From NCBI RefSeq assembly GCF_024753215.1, contig NZ_JANUGV010000002.1, positions 124,001 to 188,000 of the forward strand: a stretch of 64,000 bases of DNA. Reading direction: 5' to 3'. The position numbers were made by a program, and so were the translations under genes. The number at the start of each line of letters is the position of its first letter. The stretch's first letter is position 1. The notes beneath the pieces were generated by a model that worked only from the letters and a program-made list of their open reading frames with translations, did not search any database and was not told the DNA's origin. Shown here piece by piece: positions 53,312 to 61,127 of the stretch. This DNA comes from Massilia solisilvae. Its GTDB lineage: Bacteria; Pseudomonadota; Gammaproteobacteria; Burkholderiales; Burkholderiaceae_D.

Positions 53312-55416
53312 TGAAACGGCTGCTGTCCGCCATTCTGTTCGTTGGGTTGCTGGCCGCGCGCGCGGCGCCGGCCGCCGTGCCGTCGCCGGCCGAGGTCAAG
53401 GCGGCCTGGCGCAGCTCCGACGCGCAGCTGCTCGACCGCCACGGCAAGCCGGTCGAAGCGGTGCGCGTCGAGCTGCGCGTGCGCCGCGGCGCCTGGGTGG
53501 CGCTGGCCGACATCTCGCCGGCGGTGGGCATGGCGGTGCTGCAGGCCGAGGACCAGCGCTTCATGGAGCACGGCGGCGTGGACCTGCTGGCGGCCGGGCA
53601 GGCCGCATGGGACAACCTGTTCCACGCGCGTGCGCGCGGCGCCTCGACCATCACCATGCAGCTGGCCGCCTTGCTCGATCCGCGGCTGCGGGCCGGCGCT
53701 GGCGGGCGGTCGTGGGCCCAGAAATGGGACCAGGCGCTGGCCGCGCGCGAGATCGAGGCCAGCTGGACCAAGCAGCAGATCCTGGAGGCTTATCTGAACC
53801 TGGTCCACTGGCGCGGCGAACTGCAGGGCATCGGGGCGGCGGCGCAGGGCTTGTTCGGCAAGGCGCCGTCGGGCCTGACGCGCGGCGAAGCGGCGATCCT
53901 GGCCAGCCTGCTGCGCGCGCCCGCCGCCCAGGTGCGCGCGGTGGCGCGGCGTGCCTGCCTGCTGGCGCAAGAGCTGCGCGCGGACGACGACTGCGCCTCG
54001 ATCGCGTGGCAGGCGGAGGTGGCGCTCGGCCGCCAGGCGCAGGAGCGCGGCGGCGGACAGACGCTGCGCGCCGCGCTCGGCGGTGGCGCGGCGCCCGGCC
54101 CGGTGCGCAGCACGCTCGACGCCGGCCTGCAGCAATTTGCGCACGATGCGCTGCGCCGCCACCTGGCCGCCCTGGCCGGGCGCAACGTGAACCAGGGTGC
54201 GGCCGTGGTGATCGACAACGCCAGCGGCGAGATCCTGGCCTGGGTGGCCAATGCCGGCGACAGCGAGGTGGACGGGGTGACCGCGCCGCGCCAGGCCGGC
54301 TCCACGCTCAAGCCCTTCCTGTACGAACTGGCCCTCGAGCGCCAGCTGCTGACGGCCGCCTCGCTGCTGGACGACAGCCCGCTGGACGTGGCCACCGCCG
54401 GCGGCCTGTACATCCCGCAGAACTACGACCGCCAGTTCAAGGGCTATGCGAGCGTGCGCACCAGCCTGGCCAGCTCGCTCAACGTGCCGGCGGTGCGCAC
54501 CCTGATGCTGGCGGGACTGGACCGCTTTTACGAACGCCTGCGCCTGCTTGGCATGGACAGCCTGCGCGAGGACAGCGCCTGGTACGGCTACTCGCTGGCG
54601 CTGGGCTCGGGCGACGTCAGCCTGCTGGCGCTGGCCAACGCCTACCGCACCCTGGCCAACGGCGGCATGCACGGCGCGGTGACCCTGCTGCCGCGCGCCC
54701 CGGCGCCGGCGCAGCGCGTGCTCGATGCGCGCGCCAGCTACATCGTCGGCGACATCCTGGCCGACCGCGCCGCGCGCAGCATGACCTTCGGCCTGTCAAA
54801 CGAGCTGGCCACCGGCTTCTGGAGCGCGGTCAAGACCGGCACCAGCAAGGACATGCGCGACAACTGGTGCGTCGGCTACTCGGACCGCTACACGGTCGGC
54901 GTCTGGGTCGGCAACTTCGACGGCAATGCGATGTGGGACGTGTCCGGCGTGTCGGGCGCGGCGCCGGTCTGGCGCGACGTGATGGACTACCTGCACCGCG
55001 ACCGCGCTTCGCGCATGCCCGCGCCGCCGCCCGGCCTGGTGCGGCGCGAGGTGGCGTTCCGCCCCGCGGTCGAGCCGCCGCGCCTGGAATGGTTCATGGC
55101 GGGCACCGACACGGCGCTGGTCGAACTGGTCGCGCCGGCCGAGCGCAGCGCCGCGATCGTGTACCCGGTGGACGGCAGCATCCTCGCCGCCGATCCCGAC
55201 ATTCCGGCCGCGAGCGAGCGCGTGATGCTGCAGGCGCAGGCGGGGCAGGGACTGTGGTTCAGGCTCGACGGCGAAACGCTGGGCCCGGCCGGCCGCCAGC
55301 TCGCTTGGCAGCCGCGTTTGGGCGAGCACCTGCTCGAACTGGTGGACGAGCAGGGCCGGGCGCGCGCGGCCGCCCGCTTCGAGGTGCGCGGGCAGGCCAG
55401 AGGCGGCGGACCATGA
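53311..55416 (+). CDS. pbpC: Penicillin-binding protein 1C
   Basis: Bifunctional class A-type PBP anchored by an N-terminal hydrophobic segment and facing the periplasm, 701 aa. Glycosyltransferase 51 domain: AEDQRFMEHGGVD with GASTITMQLA. Transpeptidase domain: active-site STLK (331-334), SSLN, and KTGT (508-511). A BiPBP C-terminal domain follows (EPPRLEWFMAGT…GQARGGGP). PbpC regularly travels with alpha-2-macroglobulin, and the proposed logic is repair of peptidoglycan where the trap has been engaged. It shares base 53311 with the A2M stop (TGATG), indicating translational coupling. Confidence 0.96.
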   Translation: MKRLLSAILFVGLLAARAAPAAVPSPAEVKAAWRSSDAQLLDRHGKPVEAVRVELRVRRGAWVALADISPAVGMAVLQAEDQRFMEHGGVDLLAAGQAAWDNLFHARARGASTITMQLAALLDPRLRAGAGGRSWAQKWDQALAAREIEASWTKQQILEAYLNLVHWRGELQGIGAAAQGLFGKAPSGLTRGEAAILASLLRAPAAQVRAVARRACLLAQELRADDDCASIAWQAEVALGRQAQERGGGQTLRAALGGGAAPGPVRSTLDAGLQQFAHDALRRHLAALAGRNVNQGAAVVIDNASGEILAWVANAGDSEVDGVTAPRQAGSTLKPFLYELALERQLLTAASLLDDSPLDVATAGGLYIPQNYDRQFKGYASVRTSLASSLNVPAVRTLMLAGLDRFYERLRLLGMDSLREDSAWYGYSLALGSGDVSLLALANAYRTLANGGMHGAVTLLPRAPAPAQRVLDARASYIVGDILADRAARSMTFGLSNELATGFWSAVKTGTSKDMRDNWCVGYSDRYTVGVWVGNFDGNAMWDVSGVSGAAPVWRDVMDYLHRDRASRMPAPPPGLVRREVAFRPAVEPPRLEWFMAGTDTALVELVAPAERSAAIVYPVDGSILAADPDIPAASERVMLQAQAGQGLWFRLDGETLGPAGRQLAWQPRLGEHLLELVDEQGRARAAARFEVRGQARGGGP

Positions 55417-55432
55417 GTTGGCGCGACGGGGC

Positions 55433-55462
55433 TTGCCAAGCTGCGCGACTTGGGGGTATAGT
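55433..55462 (+). promoter_or_regulatory. Predicted sigma70 promoter of the aroG leader
   Basis: -35 TTGCCA (55433-55438) and -10 TATAGT (55457-55462) are separated by 18 bases. Transcription would start near 55469, about 18 bases before the leader ATG. Confidence 0.6.
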
Positions 55463-55486
55463 CGTTTGAACTACCGGAACTATCCA

Positions 55487-55552
55487 ATGCGCTTTTACGT
55501 CTTTACCTGCTACTTTTACTTTAGCCATTCCAGCCGACCGGCGGTGGAGTAA
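55487..55552 (+). CDS. Phe/Tyr-rich leader peptide of aroG
   Basis: 21-aa reading frame starting MRFYVFTCYFYF and ending in PAVE before TAA. Seven of residues 3-12 are Phe (3, 6, 10, 12) or Tyr (4, 9, 11), the hallmark of an attenuation leader that senses charged Phe- and Tyr-tRNA. A modest ribosome site CGGAA precedes the ATG. It lies 70 bases after pbpC and 106 bases before aroG, with a terminator between. The codons for PAV contain GGCGGT (55540-55545), which can pair with ACCGCC in the terminator's left arm. A ribosome stalled earlier would thus allow antitermination, and one reaching the stop would block it. The mechanism is inferred from sequence; the gene is too short for standard annotation. 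Confidence 0.85.
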   Translation: MRFYVFTCYFYFSHSSRPAVE

Positions 55553-55601
55553 CGGCAGGTTCACGCTCAGCAGCACGAACAAGTCCGACGCAAGATTCCA
55601 G

Positions 55602-55630
55602 AAACCGCCAGCGATGGCGGTTTTTTTATT
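55602..55630 (+). terminator. Attenuator terminator before aroG
   Basis: 8-bp stem AAACCGCC (55602-55609)/GGCGGTTT (55616-55623), loop AGCGAT, followed by T-rich TTTTATTTT. It lies 29 bases before the aroG start and 50 bases after the leader stop. Its left arm can alternatively pair with GGCGGT inside the leader-peptide gene. Confidence 0.88.
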
Positions 55631-55658
55631 TTCAGAGTTCAAAACGGAGAAACCGAGC

Positions 55659-56720
55659 ATGCCCCGCACCGACGACTTACGCATCCGCGAAATGAAGGAA
55701 CTGACGCCGCCCTCGCACTTGATACGCGAGTTTCCGGTAACCCCGGCGGCGGAGCACACCGCGGCGGGGGCGCGCACGGCGCTGCATCGCATCCTGCACG
55801 GCCAGGACGACCGCCTGCTGGTGGTGATCGGCCCGTGCTCGATCCACGACCCGAAGGCGGCGCTCGACTACGCCAGCCGCCTGGCCGAGCAGCGCCGCCG
55901 CTTGTCAGGCGAGCTGGAGATCGTCATGCGCGTGTATTTCGAGAAGCCGCGCACCACGGTCGGCTGGAAGGGCCTGATCAACGACCCGTACATGGACAAC
56001 AGCTTCCGCATCAACGACGGCCTGCGCATGGCGCGCGAGCTGCTGCGCGACATCAACGAGATGGGCCTGCCGGCCGGCACCGAGTTCCTCGACGTGATCA
56101 GCCCGCAGTACATCGCCGACCTGGTCAGCTGGGGCGCCATCGGCGCCCGCACCACCGAGTCGCAGGTGCACCGCGAGCTCGCTTCCGGCCTGTCGTGCCC
56201 GGTGGGCTTCAAGAACGGCACCGATGGCAACATCAAGATCGCGGTGGAAGCGATCAAGGCCGCCTCGCAGCCGCACCACTTCCTGTCGGTGACCAAGGGC
56301 GGTCACTCGGCGATCGTGTCGACCTCGGGCAACGAGGACTGCCACATCATCCTGCGCGGCGGCAAGGCGCCCAACTACGATGCCGCCAGCGTCGAGCAAG
56401 CCTGCCAGCAGATCGCCGCGCTCGGCCTGGCCGCGCGCCTGATGATCGACGCCTCGCACGCCAACAGCAGCAAGAAGCCGGAGAACCAGGTCCCGGTGTG
56501 CGCCGACATCGGGCGCCAGATCGCCGGCGGCGACGAGCGCATCGTCGGCGTGATGATCGAGTCGCACCTGGTGGCCGGGCGCCAGGACCTGGTGCCGGGC
56601 AAGGAACTGACCTACGGCCAGTCGATCACCGACGGCTGCATCGACTGGGACACCAGCGTGCAGGTGCTGGAAGGACTGGCGGCCGCCGTGCGCCAGCGGC
56701 GCCTGAAGGACGAGTCGTAA
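55659..56720 (+). CDS. aroG: 3-deoxy-7-phosphoheptulonate (DAHP) synthase, class I
   Basis: First enzyme of the shikimate pathway: joins phosphoenolpyruvate and erythrose-4-phosphate, feeding Phe, Tyr and Trp synthesis. 353 aa, close to the 350 aa of E. coli AroG. Class Iα signatures: LLVVIGPCSIHDPKAALDYA, MRVYFEKPRTTVGWKGLINDP, GFKNGTDGNIKIA, SVTKGGHSAIVST and DASHANSSKKPENQ. The ATG at 55659 follows ACGGAG. An earlier in-frame start (55614) lies within the terminator region and is rejected. Which amino acid inhibits the enzyme cannot be read with certainty; the Phe/Tyr-rich leader upstream suggests control by both. E. coli controls its DAHP synthases with TyrR/TrpR, so attenuation here is a different solution. 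Confidence 0.97.
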   Translation: MPRTDDLRIREMKELTPPSHLIREFPVTPAAEHTAAGARTALHRILHGQDDRLLVVIGPCSIHDPKAALDYASRLAEQRRRLSGELEIVMRVYFEKPRTTVGWKGLINDPYMDNSFRINDGLRMARELLRDINEMGLPAGTEFLDVISPQYIADLVSWGAIGARTTESQVHRELASGLSCPVGFKNGTDGNIKIAVEAIKAASQPHHFLSVTKGGHSAIVSTSGNEDCHIILRGGKAPNYDAASVEQACQQIAALGLAARLMIDASHANSSKKPENQVPVCADIGRQIAGGDERIVGVMIESHLVAGRQDLVPGKELTYGQSITDGCIDWDTSVQVLEGLAAAVRQRRLKDES

Positions 56721-56745
56721 ATACTTCTTGCTAATTAGTATTTAC
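56717..56745. promoter_or_regulatory. Operator-like inverted repeat at the end of aroG
   Basis: GTAAATAC-N13-GTATTTAC, perfect 8-base arms, the left arm overlapping the aroG stop codon, 44 bases before the hydroxylase gene. GTAAATAC also occurs at 29357 upstream of TBDT-4. Confidence 0.5.
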
Positions 56746-56756
56746 CGGGATCAAAA

Positions 56757-56777
56757 TCGTATGTATCACGCATACGA
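56757..56777. promoter_or_regulatory. Operator-like inverted repeat before the hydroxylase gene
   Basis: TCGTATG-TATCACG-CATACGA: perfect 7-base arms with a 7-base spacer, ending 11 bases before the GTG start and overlapping the AAAGGGA ribosome site region. Binding there would block translation initiation or transcription of the gene. Confidence 0.55.
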
Positions 56778-56788
56778 AAGGGATCCCG

Positions 56789-58075
56789 GTGCAAGACAGC
56801 AGGCAACAGACGGCGGCACTTGAAGCGGAAGTGCTCAAGGCAGTGCAGCGCGGCGACGAGCGGCGCGTGGCGCAGTTGTGGGAACGGCTGCTCGAGGTCG
56901 CGCCCGACCACCCGCGCGCGCTGCTGGCGCTGGGGCAGCGCGCGTTTCGTGCGGGCGACCTGGGGCGTGCACGCCAGCTGTTGGCGCACCTGGTCAAGGT
57001 GGACGGCCGCGACAAGCAGCAGTGGATCAACCTGGCCGTGGTTTGCCTCGCCCAGCAGGACGAGGCAGGCGAGGAAGAGGCGATCCGCGGCGCGCTGACG
57101 GTCGATCCGGCCGACCTGGTCGGGCTGATCCTGCGCGCCAACCTGTACCAGCGCCAGGGCCGGCGCCACGAGGCCGCGGCGGCCTACGGCGCGGTGGCCA
57201 CGGTGGCCCCGCCGCTCGAACACCTGACTCCCGAGCTGCGCCCGGCCGTGCAGGACGCCATGGCCTACCAGGAGCAGTACCAGCGCGACTACGCCGCTTT
57301 CCTCGACGACTACCTGGCCCCGGCCCAGTCCGAACTGCAGGGCGAAAATCTGTCGCGCTTTCGCGAGTCGCTCGACATCATGACCGGCCGCAAGCGCCGC
57401 TTCGATTCGCAGTCGGCGCTGTTCCACTTCCATGGCCTGGCCCCGATCACCTTTTTCGACCGCGCCGCCTTTCCGTGGCTGGACGCGATCGAGGCGCAGA
57501 CCGACGCCATCCGCGAGGAATTCCTGGCCGTGCTGGCCGAGGACAATGGCTTCGCGCCCTACCTGAACTACAACGAGGACCAGCCGCTGAACCAGTGGGT
57601 GGAGCTGAACAAGTCGCTGCGCTGGAGCGCCTTCCACCTGATCGAGGCCGGCCGGCCCAACGAGGCCAACGCCGCGCGCTGCCCGGTTACGATGGCCGCG
57701 CTGGCGGGGGCGCCGCAACCGGACCAGCCGGGCCGCACGCCGGTGGCGATGTTCTCGGCGCTCAAGCCGAGGACGCGCATCCCGCCCCACTGCGGCGTGA
57801 GCAACGTGCGCCTGGTGACCCATCTGCCGCTGATCATTCCGCCGGGCTGCGGCTTCCGGGTCGGCAACGACGTGCGCGAGTGGGTGCCCGGCAAGGCATG
57901 GGTGTTCGACGACACCATCGATCACGAAGCCTGGAACGACAGCGACCAGCTGCGCGTGATCCTGATGTTCGACATCTGGCACCCGCACCTGACCGAGGCC
58001 GAGCGCCGCATGGTCAGCGCCATGTCGCGCGGCATCCAGGCCTTTACCCAGACCACGGGCGGCTTCGGACTGTAA
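56789..58075 (+). CDS. TPR protein with aspartyl/asparaginyl beta-hydroxylase domain
   Basis: 428 aa cytoplasmic protein. The N-terminal 145 residues are TPR-like helical repeats (EVLKAVQRGDERRVAQLWERLL, RALLALGQRAFRAGDLGRARQLL). The C-terminal half is an Asp/Asn beta-hydroxylase-type 2-oxoglutarate/Fe(II) domain: metal-ligand candidates His334 (PPHCGVSN) and His379 (DTIDHEAWN), with the RVILMFDIWHP strand supplying the oxoglutarate-binding Arg. It starts with GTG after AAAGGGA; no better ATG is in frame. It is convergent with TBDT-7. Hydroxylases of this type recur near TonB receptors in other proteobacteria, but the target protein is unknown. Two perfect inverted repeats precede it. Confidence 0.85.
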   Translation: MQDSRQQTAALEAEVLKAVQRGDERRVAQLWERLLEVAPDHPRALLALGQRAFRAGDLGRARQLLAHLVKVDGRDKQQWINLAVVCLAQQDEAGEEEAIRGALTVDPADLVGLILRANLYQRQGRRHEAAAAYGAVATVAPPLEHLTPELRPAVQDAMAYQEQYQRDYAAFLDDYLAPAQSELQGENLSRFRESLDIMTGRKRRFDSQSALFHFHGLAPITFFDRAAFPWLDAIEAQTDAIREEFLAVLAEDNGFAPYLNYNEDQPLNQWVELNKSLRWSAFHLIEAGRPNEANAARCPVTMAALAGAPQPDQPGRTPVAMFSALKPRTRIPPHCGVSNVRLVTHLPLIIPPGCGFRVGNDVREWVPGKAWVFDDTIDHEAWNDSDQLRVILMFDIWHPHLTEAERRMVSAMSRGIQAFTQTTGGFGL

Positions 58076-58080
58076 CCAGC

Positions 58081-58160
58081 GTAGGGTGGGCAGGTCCTCC
58101 TGCCCACGCGTTCAGGCCAGGCATGCTCCGTCTGGACGACCCGCCCACCCTACCGTTCAG
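58081..58160. repeat. Palindromic intergenic repeat, TAGGGTGGGCAGG family, copy 5 (double)
   Basis: A forward copy GTAGGGTGGGCAGG…CCTGCCCACGCG followed by TTCAG, then a truncated inverted copy CGCCCACCCTAC (58142-58153), between convergent hydroxylase and TBDT-7 genes. Confidence 0.8.
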
Positions 58161-58199
58161 AAATAAAAAATCGCCGCCAGCGTTGCCACTGGCGGCGAT
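58161..58199 (-). terminator. Terminator of TBDT-7
   Basis: Perfect 11-bp stem ATCGCCGCCAG/CTGGCGGCGAT with eight-base loop, followed on the minus strand by TTTTTTATTT. Confidence 0.93.
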
Positions 58200-58241
58200 C
58201 AACTGACGCCGGCAGGTACGCCGGCGGTCCTTCCCGGAAAA

Positions 58242-61127
58242 TCAGAAGCGGTAGGTCAGGTTCGCATAGACGAAGCGGCCATACGAGTCATACACCTGCG
58301 GATAGGTGTTGCCGTTGCCGTAGCTCGAGCCAACCGAGCTGGACGATGCGATCGGCGGATCCTTGTCCAGCAGGTTGTTGATACCGACCGACAGCGCCAT
58401 CTTCTTGTTGAAGCGGTAGGTGCCGCTCAGGTCGATGAAGCTGCGCGAAGCCATGTACGCGTCACGCTTGGTGTCGAGCTCGCCAGCCAGCAGCGGGTTC
58501 GCATCCAGCATGTCGTTCTTCACGCGGTCGAAGTAGCGCCAGGTGAGCGACAGGTCGAAGTTGTACGGGCTCGACCAGGTCGTGCGGAACTTGTGGCGCC
58601 ATTTCGGGGTCGGCGTGTTGCAGGTCGGGCCGTACAGGCCGGCGCAGTCATACTCGCCCATGCCCGGCAGGTTCTCCACGGTGTAGGTCTTCACGTAGGT
58701 GCCGTTCAGGGTGAAGTCCAGGCCGCCCAGTCCAGCCAGCTTGGTGCGGTAGCTGGCGCCCAGGTCAACACCCGAGGTGCCTTGCGAACCGATGTTGGTC
58801 GTGCCGGCTTCCACGTAGCCGCTCTGCAGCAGCCACAGCGAGCCGAGCGAGTCGCGGTGCACCATCTTGCAGTACAGCGGGTTGCCAGTGGTCAAGCACT
58901 GCTGGAACACCGACTGCGCGTTCACGCTCTGGATCGCGTCCTTGATCTTCAGGCGGAATGCGTCCACCGTGATGGTCAGGTTCTTCATCGGGTCGAGCAC
59001 GAAGCCGAGGGTGACGGTGTCGGCGGTTTCCGGCTGCACGTTCGGGTTGCCGCCGGTGCGGCCGTTGTACTGGTTGGTCGAGTTTTCCGCGACCTTGCCG
59101 TACAGGCTGGCCGGCAGGCCGGTGTTGGCGCACTGTGCCTGGGTGGCCTTCGGCTTCTCGCCGCCGCACGGGTCGTCGGTCGGGCCGGCCAGCTGCACCG
59201 ATTGCGGGGTGTACAGCTCGAAGATGTTCGGGGCACGCGCAGCGCGCTGCACCGAACCGCGCACGCGCGCCATCTCGACCGGCTGCCAGTCGATGCCAAC
59301 GCCGTAGGTGTTGGTGTTCGAGCCGGTGCTGTAGTTCGAGCGGCGGTACGAGGCCGACAGGTCCAGGTGCTTGGAGAACGCGGCGTTATCCAGCAGCGGC
59401 ACCTTGATCTCGCCGTAGGTTTCCTTGACGTTGTAGGAACCTGCCACCGGGACGGTCGGGCCGCCCGAGCCGGACAGGTCGCCGGTCTGGTTCTCGAAGT
59501 CCGGGGTCAGGACCAGCTTCTCGACACGCTGCTCGTAACCGACCGACACGCCCACGCCGTTCTCGGCGGTCGGCAGCTTGATGCCGTAGGCGCCCAGGTC
59601 GTTGCCCAGGTTGATGCCGAACACGCTCTGCTGGGTGTAGCCGGAGTTGGTGCCGGCCGCCTGCAGGTAGTCCAGCGCCTCCTTGGTGATGCCGCCCTTG
59701 GTGTACAGGTTGTACGGGACGCACGACGGGTCGGTGCCGTCGACCACCGAGCGGCACACCGGTTTGCCGGTCTTCGGATCGGCCACCACGTCCAGCGCCT
59801 TGGTGATCAGGCGGCTCGAGAAGTAACCGGTGGCGTGGTCGTCGTGGTTCACGCGCGCGAACTGGCCGAACACGTCGTAGCTCCAGCCGCCGCCGATGGT
59901 GCCTTTCACGCCCAGCACTTCACGGAACGACATGTCGCTGATGTGGCTGTTGCGCGGGCCGCCTTCGACGTTGCGCTTGCCGACGGTGACGGTCGCGGTG
60001 TCGCCCGGCTTGTTCAGGCCCAGCGCGGTGCGCCATGCGCTGTTGAGCAGCGGGTTTTCGTAGGACAGGGTGGCTTGCTGGCCGTAGAAGATGCCGCCCG
60101 GCGCGATCTGCGCGTCGGTGGTGTACAGGTGGACGTTGAAGTCGCTGTACAGGCGCGCGTTCTCGTTGATGTCGTAATGCAGCGTCGAGTTGATGTTGTA
60201 CTGGTCCGACGGACGCTGGAAGAAGTTCAGCGGGCCGAAGTTGTAGGCGTCGGTGGCCGACACGTACTTGCGCGGGTTGCCGCTGGCGTCCGGGGTCCAG
60301 CTGTTGATGCGGGCGATCGAGGTGCCCGAGCCGGAGCAGGCAAAGCCCGGGTCGGATGCGCCCAGCGAGCAGGCCGAGTAGTCGCGCTCGGATTGCAGCA
60401 GCGCGTCGGCGTGCTTGTGCGACACGAAGAAGGTGGCGTTACCCTTGTTGTCGGCAAAGTTGCTGCCAGCCAGCAGGCTGAAGTCGTACTTCTTGCCGTC
60501 GAAGCTCTTGTTGCCCGGCAGCGGGAAGCCCTTCTTGTTGACCACGGCCTGCACTTCGTCGCTGTGCTGCTGGTGGTTGGAACCGGACACGTTGGCCTGG
60601 AATTCCACGCCTTCGAAGCTGTCCTTCATGATGAAGTTGACCACGCCGGCCACTGCGCCCGAGCCGTACACGGCGCCGGCGCCGCCGGTCAGCACCTCGA
60701 CGCGCTGGATCAGCTGCGACGGGATTTCGTTCAGGTCGGCTGCGGTGGTCAGCGCGCTGCCCGACGGCAGGCGTTTGCCGTTGACCAGCACCAGGGTACG
60801 GCCGGCGCCCATGCCGCGCAGGTCCACGGTCGCGGTACCGGTGGCGCCGTTCGAGATCGCCGCGCCTTGCGAAGCGAACACCTGCGGCAGGTTGTTCATC
60901 AGGTCCTCGGTGTTCTTCGGACCGTCGATCTTGATGTCCTTGGAGGTGAGGGTGGTGATCGGGCTGGCGCCTTCGGTGTTCAGGGTCGGGATGCGCGAGC
61001 CGGTCACTTCAATGCGCTGCATCGGTGCCTGTGCGGCCTCCTGCGCCAGCGCGGCCGAAGCGGCCACGGCCATGCCTCCTGCGAACATCAATCGAACTGA
61101 ACGTGCTAGAACTGTTTCAACCATCAT
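58242..61127 (-). CDS. TonB-dependent receptor (TBDT-7)
   Basis: 961 aa outer-membrane transporter. The signal peptide ends at SAALA|QE (residue 28). The plug starts MQRIEVTGSRIPTLNTEGASPITTL with VDLRGMGAGRTLVLVNGKRLPSG and QRVEVLTGGAGAVYGSGAVAGVVNFIMKD; the barrel ends ANLTYRF. Note YGSGAVAGVVNF in place of the usual YGSDAIAGVVN. Of two adjacent ATGs I take 61127, with GGGAA upstream. It is convergent with the hydroxylase gene and codirectional with TBDT-8. The ligand is unknown. Confidence 0.94.
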   Translation of the reverse strand: MMVETVLARSVRLMFAGGMAVAASAALAQEAAQAPMQRIEVTGSRIPTLNTEGASPITTLTSKDIKIDGPKNTEDLMNNLPQVFASQGAAISNGATGTATVDLRGMGAGRTLVLVNGKRLPSGSALTTAADLNEIPSQLIQRVEVLTGGAGAVYGSGAVAGVVNFIMKDSFEGVEFQANVSGSNHQQHSDEVQAVVNKKGFPLPGNKSFDGKKYDFSLLAGSNFADNKGNATFFVSHKHADALLQSERDYSACSLGASDPGFACSGSGTSIARINSWTPDASGNPRKYVSATDAYNFGPLNFFQRPSDQYNINSTLHYDINENARLYSDFNVHLYTTDAQIAPGGIFYGQQATLSYENPLLNSAWRTALGLNKPGDTATVTVGKRNVEGGPRNSHISDMSFREVLGVKGTIGGGWSYDVFGQFARVNHDDHATGYFSSRLITKALDVVADPKTGKPVCRSVVDGTDPSCVPYNLYTKGGITKEALDYLQAAGTNSGYTQQSVFGINLGNDLGAYGIKLPTAENGVGVSVGYEQRVEKLVLTPDFENQTGDLSGSGGPTVPVAGSYNVKETYGEIKVPLLDNAAFSKHLDLSASYRRSNYSTGSNTNTYGVGIDWQPVEMARVRGSVQRAARAPNIFELYTPQSVQLAGPTDDPCGGEKPKATQAQCANTGLPASLYGKVAENSTNQYNGRTGGNPNVQPETADTVTLGFVLDPMKNLTITVDAFRLKIKDAIQSVNAQSVFQQCLTTGNPLYCKMVHRDSLGSLWLLQSGYVEAGTTNIGSQGTSGVDLGASYRTKLAGLGGLDFTLNGTYVKTYTVENLPGMGEYDCAGLYGPTCNTPTPKWRHKFRTTWSSPYNFDLSLTWRYFDRVKNDMLDANPLLAGELDTKRDAYMASRSFIDLSGTYRFNKKMALSVGINNLLDKDPPIASSSSVGSSYGNGNTYPQVYDSYGRFVYANLTYRF

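Noticed and set aside
55614..55658. Earlier in-frame start for aroG
   Set aside because: The extra 15 codons fall in the U tract of the attenuator and are absent from homologous proteins.
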